From an uncultured Phycisphaeraceae bacterium (GTDB lineage Bacteria > Planctomycetota > Phycisphaerae > Phycisphaerales > UBA1924): 49,932 nucleotides of DNA. Under the pieces are notes generated by a model. The model was not told the origin of the DNA, did not search any database, and saw only the letters and a program-made list of their open reading frames with translations. The stretch spans positions 1 to 49,932 of the forward strand of contig CALCCF010000061.1 of the NCBI GenBank assembly GCA_937899905.1, in the 5' to 3' direction. The position numbers were made by a program, and so were the translations under genes. Position 1 is the stretch's first letter, and every line of letters begins with the position of its first letter. This document shows, piece by piece, positions 17,440 to 27,552 of this stretch.

Positions 17440-18231
17440 ATGTCAGATCAACCGCAGCGAATTCCGAGGATGCGCCCCGGCAGACCCAACCCGCGCCCGA
17501 ACGGCAACGCGACGCCTGCGTCGCGGGGCGGGTCCTTTCACGATCCAGACAATCGGCTGCCTGCTGGCCACCCCAGCGAGATTCGAACCATGCGGCCGTG
17601 TGCTTTGGACACGCCGGTGCTGCTGCTGAATCGCAGCTACGCAGCGCTACGGATCATCACGGCCCGGCGGGCGTTCACACTGCTGTGCAAGTCGCTCGCC
17701 GAGGTCGTGCACGTCGAGGGCGAGGATACCGCGACCACATTCAGCAACTACGACTTCGGGCAGTGGCTCGAGGTCTCGGCCATCCAGCACGAGCTCGAGC
17801 CGGCCGCCCACGACTGGGTGCGCACAGTGCAGCTCTCGATCGCCGTGCCGCGGGTGATACGCCTGCTCGAGTATGACCGGCTGCCCCGGTTCCAGGTGCG
17901 ACTCAGCCGCAGGACCATCTTCGAGCGCGACGGCCACCAGTGCCAGTATTGCAAGCGCCATTTCCGCACCGGCGACCTCTCGGTCGATCACGTGGTCCCA
18001 CGGGCCCGCGGCGGCGGAGACTCGTGGGAGAACCTCGTGACGGCCTGCGTGCGATGCAACGCCGCCAAGGGCGATCGCACGCCGAGCGAGGCCGGCATGC
18101 CACTCGCCCGTGCGCCAAAGCGTCCCGCGCCGGATTCTGTGCTCAACAACGGCTCAATGTCCCGTGGCAAGGCGGGACGACGCGAGCCACGATACGCCGC
18201 GTGGCGGATGTTTCTGCCGCAGGGCCGCTGA
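17440..18231 (+). CDS. HNH endonuclease domain protein
   Basis: A protein of 263 residues at most, with an HNH nuclease domain near residues 160-215: CQYCKRHF, then LSVDHVVPRARGGGDSWENLVTAC and CVRCNAAKG. The four cysteines of two CxxC pairs should hold a structural zinc and the DH...N...H set the catalytic metal. Upstream is VLLLNRSYAALRIITARRAF, typical of the widespread stand-alone HNH family in planctomycetes and cyanobacteria. The first 50 residues (Pro/Arg/Asn-rich) look like an extension; the ATG at 17590 (MRPCALDTPVLLLN) may be the true start. Its role is unknown; the wide occurrence of such genes suggests a housekeeping DNA function rather than restriction. It is convergent with the next gene, with 3 bases between stops. 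Confidence 0.85.
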   Translation: MSDQPQRIPRMRPGRPNPRPNGNATPASRGGSFHDPDNRLPAGHPSEIRTMRPCALDTPVLLLNRSYAALRIITARRAFTLLCKSLAEVVHVEGEDTATTFSNYDFGQWLEVSAIQHELEPAAHDWVRTVQLSIAVPRVIRLLEYDRLPRFQVRLSRRTIFERDGHQCQYCKRHFRTGDLSVDHVVPRARGGGDSWENLVTACVRCNAAKGDRTPSEAGMPLARAPKRPAPDSVLNNGSMSRGKAGRREPRYAAWRMFLPQGR

Positions 18232-18234
18232 CGG

Positions 18235-18945
18235 TTAGATCTCGCGGCCGCACTCTGGGCATTGGTCGACGCCGCGGATGTCGTAGCCGCAGTTTGGGCA
18301 GGCGTAGGGGTCGCGCTGTGGTGGGCCGATGGCTCTGGTGACTCGATCGAGCCAGAGATCGGCGCGACCTCGTACGGCGCAATAGCCCAAGACTGTGACG
18401 AGCGAGAAGAACACAGCATTTCGGACATAGCCGATGGGGTGAGCGTTGCGATACTGCAGCTTGCCCCGAGCGAGCATTGCCATGGCCTGCGGATTGAGCT
18501 GGCGGAAGTGCTGGGCTCCTTCGGAGTCTGACGACAGTGCCGACTCATGGATGAGTAATGCCACTTCCCGCTCGTCGAGCCCGTTGAGTGACCATGCGGG
18601 CGAGCAGAAGCCATGCATCGATGTTGTGTGCAGCACCCCTTCGCTGAAGTTCATGAACGAGGGCGAAGCCCCGACGCTTGCGACCGAGGTGCGTTGATCG
18701 AACCAGCCCGAGTCGCCACTCCATCTGATCTCGAGCAGTCCGTGCACTCGGTGGACTTCGCCGAACGTCGGCATGGTCGGCCCAGTCTGCCGAGATCTGA
18801 GTATCCCCTTGAGGATGGAACGGTCGTCCATCGAGGCAATGTCCAGCAAGATCAGCACCAAAAGCCCGCACAGAAAAACAGGATGCCCGAACCACCGCGG
18901 CCGAGGAGCCTTGGTGTGGTTCGGGCTTTCCGTTGTGCCTGACAT
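18235..18945 (-). CDS. Membrane protein with planctomycete-type C-terminal zinc ribbon
   Basis: A 236-residue hypothetical protein. Transmembrane segments are predicted near residues 20-40 (FGHPVFLCGLLVLILLDIA) and 175-195 (VRNAVFFSLVTVLGYCAV). It ends in CPNCGYDIRGVDQCPECGREI, a two-CxxC zinc ribbon seen at the C terminus of many planctomycete membrane proteins. The region between the helices is likely extracytoplasmic; it contains no motif I recognise. The ATG at 18945 lies 29 bases after the stop of the Bax-inhibitor-like gene. GC content looks a little lower than in the neighbours. Function unknown. The family call rests on the ribbon alone. Confidence 0.75.
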   Translation of the reverse strand: MSGTTESPNHTKAPRPRWFGHPVFLCGLLVLILLDIASMDDRSILKGILRSRQTGPTMPTFGEVHRVHGLLEIRWSGDSGWFDQRTSVASVGASPSFMNFSEGVLHTTSMHGFCSPAWSLNGLDEREVALLIHESALSSDSEGAQHFRQLNPQAMAMLARGKLQYRNAHPIGYVRNAVFFSLVTVLGYCAVRGRADLWLDRVTRAIGPPQRDPYACPNCGYDIRGVDQCPECGREI

Positions 18946-18974
18946 GTTCGAGGCCGTACGGGCCGGTGGGAGGC

Positions 18975-19772
18975 TTACTCCCCGCCGCGGAGCATGGCCA
19001 GCAGGCGGAGGATGCTGGCGTAGAGCCAGACGATGGTGACCAGCAGCGCGAATCCGGCGTACCACTCCATCCACTTCGGAGCCTTGTTCTCCACGCCGTC
19101 CTCGACGATCTTGAAGTCGATGATCAGGTTGAAGGCCGCGATTCCGACGATCAGGGCGCTCACAGCGATGCTCAGGGGTCCGCCGTCCCACGACACGAGC
19201 GGCCTATCGAAGAACACACCGAGAAGGATGTTCGCGAGGGCGAACAGCAGCACGCCACCGGTGGCGACGATGATCATCCGCACCACCATCGGTGTGGCCC
19301 GGATGATCCGGGTGGCGTAGAGCGCCAGCATGACCGCGGCGATGGCGAACGTGAGGCCCGCCGCTTGGGTGATCAGTGAGGTGTCGAGTTGGCTGGCAAC
19401 ACCGCCGCTGGCCGATGCCTGTGCGCTGCCGGCCCACGATGCCCAGAAGATCGAGATGCCCGCGATGAAGCCGCCCTCGGCGATCGCGTAGATCGGTGCG
19501 AGGAACGGCGACGCCTGCGGCTTGAACACGATGATGAGCGCCAGGATCAATCCGATGATCGCACCGCCGAAGAGCATCGGGGCCCACATCTCGGGCCCAA
19601 GGAACGACCACAACGCGGCCGCCGTGCCCACGGTCAGCCCCAGCAGGATGGCCGTGTTGGTGATGGCCCCCTGATAGGTCATGGTCTTCGGCGCGGCGAC
19701 ATGCTCGGCCCAGTCGCCGTGGCCGAGGTATTGCTCGACCTTGTTAATGGCTGGGTTGCCCGTGTTCATCAT
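18975..19772 (-). CDS. Bax inhibitor-1 / YccA family membrane protein
   Basis: A 265-residue polytopic membrane protein of the bacterial Bax inhibitor-1-like group. It opens MMNTGNPAINKVEQYLGHG, then PKTMTYQGAITNTAILL, and has about seven transmembrane helices. IYAIAEGGFIAGISIFW, the NLIIDFKIVEDGVENKAPKWMEWYAGFALL stretch and the charged residues in the last helices match this family. Related proteins form pH-sensitive calcium leak channels, which I infer only by family. The start at 19772 has GGAG 8 bases upstream; a second ATG follows directly. An earlier in-frame extension (to 19955) looks non-coding. Confidence 0.88.
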   Translation of the reverse strand: MMNTGNPAINKVEQYLGHGDWAEHVAAPKTMTYQGAITNTAILLGLTVGTAAALWSFLGPEMWAPMLFGGAIIGLILALIIVFKPQASPFLAPIYAIAEGGFIAGISIFWASWAGSAQASASGGVASQLDTSLITQAAGLTFAIAAVMLALYATRIIRATPMVVRMIIVATGGVLLFALANILLGVFFDRPLVSWDGGPLSIAVSALIVGIAAFNLIIDFKIVEDGVENKAPKWMEWYAGFALLVTIVWLYASILRLLAMLRGGE

Positions 19773-19816
19773 GCTGTGGCTCCGTGCATATGCGAGAGTT
19801 GGCCCTTGATTCTCAA

Positions 19817-19822
19817 ATGATA
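19817..19822 (-). promoter_or_regulatory. Weak candidate -10 for the Bax-inhibitor-like gene
   Basis: TATCAT on the minus strand, overlapping the palindrome TGATATCA (19818-19825), about 45 bases before the ATG at 19772. A GGGACC sequence sits about 17 bases further upstream as a poor -35. Confidence 0.3.
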
Positions 19823-19899
19823 TCAGCCCGCCACGCCCGGTCCCGAAACGGCGGATTGAAACTCCGACCGGCTGAGAGCGGTGACGGGCGGCCCATGCG

Positions 19900-20454
19900 T
19901 CAGCGGGTGCCGTGCAGGACAACCGCGGGCATCGGCCCAATTCCCGGCACGACATTGAACATCCGCATCACGAAGGCCTCGCGATCCCGGGTGTCCAGTT
20001 CGATCTGCCAGCCCCAATCGGGCTGCCCTTCGGCCGAGGGATAGGTGCCGAAGACTCGGACTACGCCCTCGTGCTGGAAGCCGTTGAGCGTCATGGGCTC
20101 CTTGGAATGGAACGTGTCTTGCCAGGTGATGCTCAGTGCACCCGGCTGGCCGGCGAGGACGAGCACGCCCTCGTGCATGTCCTCACCGCGAGACCAGGAG
20201 TACCGCACCGTCTTGGCCTCAACGGACGCCGTGCCGTCCGAGCGAACGGGCGCATTGGGGTCGACCGTCCAGAGCCGGTTCGGCCCGGCCCAATCGCCAA
20301 AGTGCGTCGCGGGCAGCGCGACCTCGGTCGGCCCAATAGGCCTGGCCTGCTGGCTCTGGCTCTCAGAGTTACCCCTCGCGGCGGGCAGCGTCATGACGCC
20401 GCAAAGCGCTACGAACCCGAGAACAAGCGAGATACCTGTGATCGATGGTGTCAT
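19900..20454 (-). CDS. Secreted hypothetical protein (184 residues)
   Basis: The N terminus (MTPSITGISLVLGFVALCGVM, then LPAARG) is a clear Sec signal peptide, so the protein is exported. The mature part is short, without cysteine, with alternating beta strands: FGDWAGPNRLWTVDPNAP, VRYSWSRGEDMHEGVLVLAG, ITWQDTFHSKEPM, VRVFGTYPSAEGQPDWGWQIELD. This would suit a lipocalin-like or DUF1579-like beta barrel, but I do not recognise the family with confidence. The ATG at 20454 has AAGGGG 6-7 bases upstream, a good site. It follows guaB by 65 bases in the same direction. Function unknown. Confidence 0.75.
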   Translation of the reverse strand: MTPSITGISLVLGFVALCGVMTLPAARGNSESQSQQARPIGPTEVALPATHFGDWAGPNRLWTVDPNAPVRSDGTASVEAKTVRYSWSRGEDMHEGVLVLAGQPGALSITWQDTFHSKEPMTLNGFQHEGVVRVFGTYPSAEGQPDWGWQIELDTRDREAFVMRMFNVVPGIGPMPAVVLHGTR

Positions 20455-20519
20455 GTACTTCCCCTTCGACGAGTCGGATGTGGGTCCTTTTGTTCGAGCA
20501 CAACGCCGCGACTCGATCG

Positions 20520-22163
<1,644 letters not shown>

Positions 22164-22175
22164 CTACCCGTTGTC

Positions 22176-24803
22176 CTAGCCGCCCAAACGGCGATCCATC
22201 GCCTCTAATCGCTGGCGATGGATCTCTCGGTCGGGCTCGATCACCGTCAGGGCGCGCACGTGCTCGCGCGCCAGCTCGGGCTCGCCCGCTCGCCACGCGA
22301 TGGTCGCCGCCAGTTCACGCGTGGGTGCGTCGAACGGCTCGATGCCGACCGCTCGCTGGGCCTTGGCAAGGGCCTTCTTTGGCTCGTCCCGTCGCATGTA
22401 CAGCCGGCTCAACTCGGCCGCGTAAGCGCCGGTGTACTGGGCTCGCACATCGAGGTGCTCCAGGTACCCAAGCGTGACATCGTCCGAAGGGTCGATGCCC
22501 TCCTCGCGCACGAGCAAGACCAGCATCCGGCGGGGCTCGTCGGCCACCGGTACGGCTTCGGCCCAGCGAGTCAAGATCTCGAACATCTCGGGTGTCGGCC
22601 GGCCGCGATTGCCTTCCAGCCGCTGCCGCGCGACCGCCTCGATCAGCTGCGGGTGGTCGGGGTACGACTTAAGCAGGTCATCGAGCGATGGGCCCTCATC
22701 GGCTGAGGCCTCGGCCTGCCCGTCCTCGTACTTCTGAACGAGCTGAGCAGCCGTCGGCATGCCCTCTGGCGCGAGCAGGCCCCAAGCGCGAGCCTGCTCT
22801 GTGGCCCACGAGAGGAACGCGGATTCCAGGTCATCCTGATCGACACCAAGCACCGACTCGAACGCCTCACGCTGCGTCTGGCCCGCGGCGTACGCGTCCA
22901 TCAACTCGAGCGGAGCCTGCGAGCCGAAGCGACCAACGAGATACTCGTACAGCCAAGCCGACTGGGCATACGCGAGGCTCCGGTCGCCAGGGCGACGCGG
23001 GCGGATGAACCCGTAGCTGAGTTCGTCCAGCGGAAAGAGTTCGTCGGCCTCGAGCGATGCGGTCAGACGACGCGCACGGTTCTCGTCCCATGGCCCGTCT
23101 TCGAGATAGACGGCTTGGGCCTCGGTGAACCAGTGCGGCACGCGGTTTTTTGTCCGGCTCAGACCCACCGTGTGCACGTACTCGTGCTGGAGCACGCGCG
23201 GCCAGTCGTAGCCCTGCGTCGTGCTGCCTGGCCCAGGCCGTGGGCTCTCCATCGCGATTGCGGGGCCCGTGCTCGCAGCGATCGTGAAGATGTCCGGCAT
23301 TCCCGTGATGCGCACGGCGAACCAATCGTGGCTGGGCATCAGATCGATGACCGTCTTGCGATCAGGGACATGATCGAGGCCGTCGTTTGCGGCGCCAGTG
23401 ATGCGATCGTGGATCCGCTCAAGCACGGGCGGCATCTCGCGGGCCAGGATCGCGTCGGGCCCCTGGCGGTACCGCACGATGAAATGGTCGGTCTCGATGC
23501 GTTCGTAGGTCGCCAACTCGGTTGCCAGGCGAAGCGTGTTCTTGGCCCGCACGTTGAAGGGGTCCAACTCGGTCGCCCGTTTGAGAGCGTCGATCGCGAC
23601 CTGGTCCTCGGCCGCCTGCATCGCGAGAAGCCCTAGCTCGATCCACGGCTCGGGCCACGCGGGCTGGCGTGCGGTGGCCCGCTGGAGGTGGGCCATCGCA
23701 GGGGCGTATTGCCGCCAGTCGGCCAACTGCCGGCCAGCCTCGAAGTGGGCGAGTGGCGAGCCTGGAGATAGGTCCTCCAGACGTTCGAGCAACTCGGACT
23801 CAAGATCGCCATCGCGAAAAACCGCGGCGATCGCGACCCGCAGGGCCAACGCCTCGCGCATCGTCGGGTAGTCTTCGAGCATCGCGTCGAGCGCCTCGCC
23901 AGCGAGGCGTGGCTCCTTCTGACGGAGCAGCGAGCGTGAGCGGATGAGTGTCGCGTATGGCGAAGTCGCGCCCTCACGCACGCGGCTGGCGATGCGATCC
24001 AACTCGTCGGCCACGGCATCCGCCGCATCGAAGTTGAACGAACGCACGTGCATGAGGCCGAGCGTGTACCACGCCTCAGCCGATCGCGGGTTCAGAGAGA
24101 GCGTCTCGAAGAGCGCTTCGCGCGCCTGCGGGCGGTTGTCGCGGGCGTCGAGGATCTCGGCTTCAACCAGTCGCGCTGGCCAGTAGAGCCGATCCATGCT
24201 CTCTCGCACCGTGGCCAGCAGCTGGGTCATCAGTTCGTAGTCGCGCGTACCTTGCTCAAGGCCGACCGCGCGGGCTCGGATCGCCAGAATGCGAACGCCC
24301 TCGGTCAACTCCTCGGCCGACTCGGCTTGCTGCTGCGCAAGCCTGGCTGCGGCGGTGTCCGCCACGGTACGAACTGCATCGAGGTCGCCCAACCACTCAC
24401 GAGCTTGGGCGCGCAATCGCAACGCACGCATGGAGTCGTTGCTCTCGATTACCTCGAGCCCGTCGCGGATTTGTCCGCGGCGTATCAGGCCCTCCGCACG
24501 ATCCAACGGGTCCGCTTCGTCGCTATTGAGCGATGGATTGGTGAGGTCGCCGGCGAGCAGCGCGGCTTTGGCCTCGGCGTGCGCGTCAGCCATGTCCACC
24601 GGCGTCCACAGGCCGTGGAACAGCCGTAGCTCGACGCGCTCGGATTCGCTGAGATACGGGGCGGCCAGTGCTCGCTGGACGGCAGCCGATGGCTCGATGG
24701 CCTGCTCGGATTCCTGGGCACGCATCTGCCCCGATGCCACGCCGGCCAAAGCCAGCAGGGCGGCCGCGGTTGTGAGCGCACGTTGTCGTACCGATCGCAT
24801 CAT
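22176..24803 (-). CDS. Exported TPR protein with a gluzincin-like peptidase domain
   Basis: An 875-residue protein. The ATG at 24803 gives a standard signal peptide (MMRSVRQRALTTAAALLALAGVASG) with GGAGG about 11 bases upstream; the longer TTG reading from 24839 hides it. Residues about 40-430 are TPR-like helical repeats (for example AEAWYTLGLMHVRSFNFDAA and AWPEPWIELGLLAMQ). A metallopeptidase-like domain follows: YERIETDHFIVRY, then HEYVH (540-544) as zinc-binding HExxH and WFTEAQAVYLED with E561 in the position of the third ligand. Helical repeats resume at the C terminus. The layout matches the peptidase MA-like domain proteins found in planctomycetes and related phyla. It is likely periplasmic; substrate unknown. 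Confidence 0.82.
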   Translation of the reverse strand: MMRSVRQRALTTAAALLALAGVASGQMRAQESEQAIEPSAAVQRALAAPYLSESERVELRLFHGLWTPVDMADAHAEAKAALLAGDLTNPSLNSDEADPLDRAEGLIRRGQIRDGLEVIESNDSMRALRLRAQAREWLGDLDAVRTVADTAAARLAQQQAESAEELTEGVRILAIRARAVGLEQGTRDYELMTQLLATVRESMDRLYWPARLVEAEILDARDNRPQAREALFETLSLNPRSAEAWYTLGLMHVRSFNFDAADAVADELDRIASRVREGATSPYATLIRSRSLLRQKEPRLAGEALDAMLEDYPTMREALALRVAIAAVFRDGDLESELLERLEDLSPGSPLAHFEAGRQLADWRQYAPAMAHLQRATARQPAWPEPWIELGLLAMQAAEDQVAIDALKRATELDPFNVRAKNTLRLATELATYERIETDHFIVRYRQGPDAILAREMPPVLERIHDRITGAANDGLDHVPDRKTVIDLMPSHDWFAVRITGMPDIFTIAASTGPAIAMESPRPGPGSTTQGYDWPRVLQHEYVHTVGLSRTKNRVPHWFTEAQAVYLEDGPWDENRARRLTASLEADELFPLDELSYGFIRPRRPGDRSLAYAQSAWLYEYLVGRFGSQAPLELMDAYAAGQTQREAFESVLGVDQDDLESAFLSWATEQARAWGLLAPEGMPTAAQLVQKYEDGQAEASADEGPSLDDLLKSYPDHPQLIEAVARQRLEGNRGRPTPEMFEILTRWAEAVPVADEPRRMLVLLVREEGIDPSDDVTLGYLEHLDVRAQYTGAYAAELSRLYMRRDEPKKALAKAQRAVGIEPFDAPTRELAATIAWRAGEPELAREHVRALTVIEPDREIHRQRLEAMDRRLGG

Positions 24804-24914
24804 GGGGCCAACGCCCTCCGATGCTTTGTTCTTCGCCAATTTGGGGCCTTCGGCTGCGAGAATCGTGATGTCCTAGGGGGTGCCCTGGGGGGTTGTGCGG
24901 GTCGTTCCGTTGCT

Positions 24915-25829
24915 CTAGGGCGCTGGCAGCCGCGTTTCGCTGAGCGACCAGCCCTCGTCGACGGTGACCTGGAGCAGGTCTTCGCGCGCGGGGCCGTTGA
25001 TGCTCAGCGGGTGCATCAGTTGCACGATCGAGATGTCGCGGGACTGCGCGTCGACGGTTCGTGACATGCGAGGCAGTAGGCGGCCGTCGTCATCCGGCTT
25101 GTACCACAGCCTGATCTCGGCGAACCTGGGTTCAGCACCACGGGGCACGAGCCGGAGTTGCACGGAACCCTGGGCGAACTTCACGAGGGCCTCCGCCATC
25201 TCTTTCTCGCGCTTCTCGTCCTCGAACCTCTCGTCGAGATCGGGATCCGGTGCGAGGCTGTCGTCCGATGGCACGAGGCGGACGTCGTAGCGCCGCAGGA
25301 TGTCGTCCTTCTGCTGGCCGATGGGCAGCGGCGGGAACGGACCGTCGCCAAGCTCGAACGGATCGACGGACTCACCCTGGCGGACGATCTCCCGCTTGTT
25401 GACCTGCATCTCGCTGTGGATCTTCTCCCACAGCCATCGCCCGTCGAAGGCGATCGTCTGCAGGGCCCGCTCGTCGGTGAGGTAGCGCTCGCCGCGCAGA
25501 AGCGTATCGAAGCGGACGGCAAACCGCCGCCGTGGCGTATCCGCGGGGGCAGGATTGGATGCGAAGGCGATGGATCCGGTGCGCCTCGTGATGGCACCAC
25601 CAAGGTCGTTGATGGTCGTGTACGCGATGCCCGAGTCGAACGTGCGCAGATCCTGATCGGCCTCTTCGAGTGCCGTGAGCACAGCTTCGGCGGAGTCGAA
25701 CTCGGCCTGCGGCATCGCCGTCGAGACAGGCCTGACATCCTGCGCAGCTGTCTGCTGCTGGGCGCACGCCAGCAGGGCTGTGGTCAGCGTCAGGCAAGCG
25801 GCGAGAGTTGGGATGGCGTCCGTGCGCAT
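24915..25829 (-). CDS. LolA-like exported protein
   Basis: A 304-residue protein with a signal peptide (MRTDAIPTLAACLTLTTALLACAQQQ). LLACA resembles a lipobox, so it could be a lipoprotein. The mature region has the feel of an outer-membrane lipoprotein carrier fold: helix AEAVLTALEEADQDLRTFDSGIAYT, strands with RRRFAVRFDTLL, AFDGRWLWEKIH (the FDG...W pattern) and VQLRLVPRG...FAEIRLWYKPDDDGRLLPRMSRT. LolA carries lipoproteins across the periplasm, but this divergent type is common in planctomycetes and its cargo is not known. GGGAG lies about 8 bases before the ATG. It starts 3 bases after the ruvX stop, so the two are co-transcribed. Confidence 0.7.
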   Translation of the reverse strand: MRTDAIPTLAACLTLTTALLACAQQQTAAQDVRPVSTAMPQAEFDSAEAVLTALEEADQDLRTFDSGIAYTTINDLGGAITRRTGSIAFASNPAPADTPRRRFAVRFDTLLRGERYLTDERALQTIAFDGRWLWEKIHSEMQVNKREIVRQGESVDPFELGDGPFPPLPIGQQKDDILRRYDVRLVPSDDSLAPDPDLDERFEDEKREKEMAEALVKFAQGSVQLRLVPRGAEPRFAEIRLWYKPDDDGRLLPRMSRTVDAQSRDISIVQLMHPLSINGPAREDLLQVTVDEGWSLSETRLPAP

Positions 25830-25832
25830 GGC

Positions 25833-26360
25833 TCAGTCTCCCTGGGTTTGGCTGTCCGCATCATTGGGATGCGCGCGTTCTTCATTCTGGTCGTGACCTG
25901 AGTCGGTGGATTCTCGGTCGAGGAAACCCTGGAGCAAGGCCGCGGCTGCGATCGCGTCCCGCCGCCGCTTCTTCTGGAGATGCGTGAGCCCCGAGCCGCC
26001 CATCGCCCAGTCGGCCTGCTTGCTCGTCAGGCGCTCGTCGGCGAGGTGGACGGGTCTTTCCAACCGTGTCCCAACGCGCTCGGCGAACGCACGGGCCAGC
26101 TTGCTCCGATCGCTCTCGCGGCCGTCGAGATGGAGGGGCAGGCCGACCACGATTTCCAGTGCGCGAGCGGATGCGTAATCGCGCAGAATCGATCGCTCGA
26201 TCTCGCGGATGAGCTTCTCGCCGCCCTCGTGCTCGATGGGGACTTCCAGCGTCTTCCAGGGGCTGGCGACCCGCGTCTGGCTGTCGGCCACGGCGAGGCC
26301 CGTCCGGCGGTCGCCGAGATCGATGGCGATGTAGCGTGTGATGCGTGGGGCGAAGGCCAT
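25833..26360 (-). CDS. ruvX: YqgF/RuvX family Holliday junction resolvase-like nuclease
   Basis: A 175-residue protein with the RNase H-like RuvX fold. It has ITRYIAIDLGDRRTGLAVAD with the first catalytic aspartate, the IVVGLPLHLDGRESDRSK motif, HLADERLTSKQADW with the conserved DER, and RDAIAAAALLQGFL, whose aspartate completes the site. In other bacteria this protein acts in 16S rRNA 5'-end maturation and has been linked to junction processing. A polar, acidic C-terminal tail of about 25 residues is added. It lies 24 bases after the manC-type gene and directly before the LolA-like gene. Confidence 0.9.
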   Translation of the reverse strand: MAFAPRITRYIAIDLGDRRTGLAVADSQTRVASPWKTLEVPIEHEGGEKLIREIERSILRDYASARALEIVVGLPLHLDGRESDRSKLARAFAERVGTRLERPVHLADERLTSKQADWAMGGSGLTHLQKKRRRDAIAAAALLQGFLDRESTDSGHDQNEERAHPNDADSQTQGD

Positions 26361-26384
26361 GGTCTGTTTTCGGTCGGGCGCCCC

Positions 26385-27530
26385 CTACAGCAACGGGTCG
26401 GGCAGCGTGGCGTGTAGGTCCTTGAGCTTCTCGGCCTTGGCGCTGGGCATGATCAGCGTCGCACCCGGCGTGTGCACCACCACGAGGTCCTCGCAGCCGA
26501 GCAGCGCGATCGAGTGCCCGGGCTGGTCGTTGACGATCAGGTTGCCCTTGCTGTCGTGCGCGATCGCCTGAGCGTCTTCGGCGAGCGCGGCCACGCGGTT
26601 GTCACTGGTATCCGAGGCCACGGTGCCCGCATAGCTGGCCCAGGAGCCAACGTCGAGCCACGAGACGTCCATGCGCAGCGTCGCGACATCGATGGGGCCA
26701 CCAATGGCGTTCTGTGCCGCGTGCGTGGTGGCGGGCTCCATGACGGCGTAGTCCACGCTCTTGCGTGGAAGCTCGGGATAGACGCGGTGCAGCACGGCCT
26801 GGCGCTCCGGCGTGTCCCAGGCGTCGGCAATCTCCATGAGGCCCTGGTATGACGCGGGCAGGAAGCTCTTGAGGCAGTCGAGGAACGTGGCGGCCTTCCA
26901 CACGAACATGCCGCTGTTCCAGCCATAGACGCCCTCGGCGAGGTACTGCTTCGCGGTGGGCTCGTCGGGCTTCTCGACGAACTTTTCGACGGCGAAGCCG
27001 AGTCCGTCGGTACCGTCGATTGGCGCGCCGCGGCGGACATAGCCGTACCCCGTTGCGGGATGGGTGGGCTCGATCGCGAAGGTCACGAGCGTGCGCGGCG
27101 AGCGCTCGACCAGCTCGAACCCGTGGTTCACGACTCGCTGGAAGCCGTCGACCGGCTCGATCACATGATCTGCGGTCATGACGCAGAACGCGGCGTCGGG
27201 GTCCTCGGCGGCCAGTACGGCGGCGGTCAGGCCCACCGCGTTGACCGTGTCGCGGCCGATCGGCTCGCCCAGGATCTGATCGTTGCTGAAGGCGGGCAGC
27301 ACCTCGGCGACGGCGTCGCGGTATCGCTCCAGCGTGCACACAAGCAGGTTGGCGTCTGGCACGAGGCCCGATAGCCGGCCGGCGGAGACCTCGATGAGAC
27401 TCCGCGGCGTCTCGCGCCCGGGCTCCATGAGGAAGCGGAGGAGCTGCTTGGGCCGTTGCTTGCGGCTCATCGGCCAGAGGCGCGTGCCGCTGCCGCCGGC
27501 CATGACCATCGCGTATCGGTGTTCGTGCAT
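26385..27530 (-). CDS. manC: Mannose-1-phosphate guanylyltransferase (short form)
   Basis: A 381-residue nucleotidyltransferase that makes GDP-mannose for cell-surface polysaccharides. It begins MHEHRYAMVMAGGSGTRLWPMSR, the GTP-binding signature of the family, with PKQLL after it, then ILGEPIGRDTVNAVGLTA, MTADHVIEP, EKFVEKP and YGWNSGMFVW. It stops at the left-handed helix part and lacks the C-terminal phosphomannose isomerase domain of the long bifunctional type. The ATG at 27530 is 22 bases after ruvA, without a Shine-Dalgarno site but with TACGGT 6 bases before it. Confidence 0.92.
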   Translation of the reverse strand: MHEHRYAMVMAGGSGTRLWPMSRKQRPKQLLRFLMEPGRETPRSLIEVSAGRLSGLVPDANLLVCTLERYRDAVAEVLPAFSNDQILGEPIGRDTVNAVGLTAAVLAAEDPDAAFCVMTADHVIEPVDGFQRVVNHGFELVERSPRTLVTFAIEPTHPATGYGYVRRGAPIDGTDGLGFAVEKFVEKPDEPTAKQYLAEGVYGWNSGMFVWKAATFLDCLKSFLPASYQGLMEIADAWDTPERQAVLHRVYPELPRKSVDYAVMEPATTHAAQNAIGGPIDVATLRMDVSWLDVGSWASYAGTVASDTSDNRVAALAEDAQAIAHDSKGNLIVNDQPGHSIALLGCEDLVVVHTPGATLIMPSAKAEKLKDLHATLPDPLL

Positions 27531-27536
27531 CGGTGG

Positions 27537-27542
27537 ACCGTA
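27537..27542 (-). promoter_or_regulatory. Candidate -10 element of the manC-type gene (leaderless type)
   Basis: TACGGT on the minus strand, 6 bases before the ATG at 27530, in the 22-base gap after ruvA. No Shine-Dalgarno site is present, so an internal leaderless transcript is possible besides read-through from ruvA. Confidence 0.4.
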
Positions 27543-27552
27543 TGCGGGCGTG

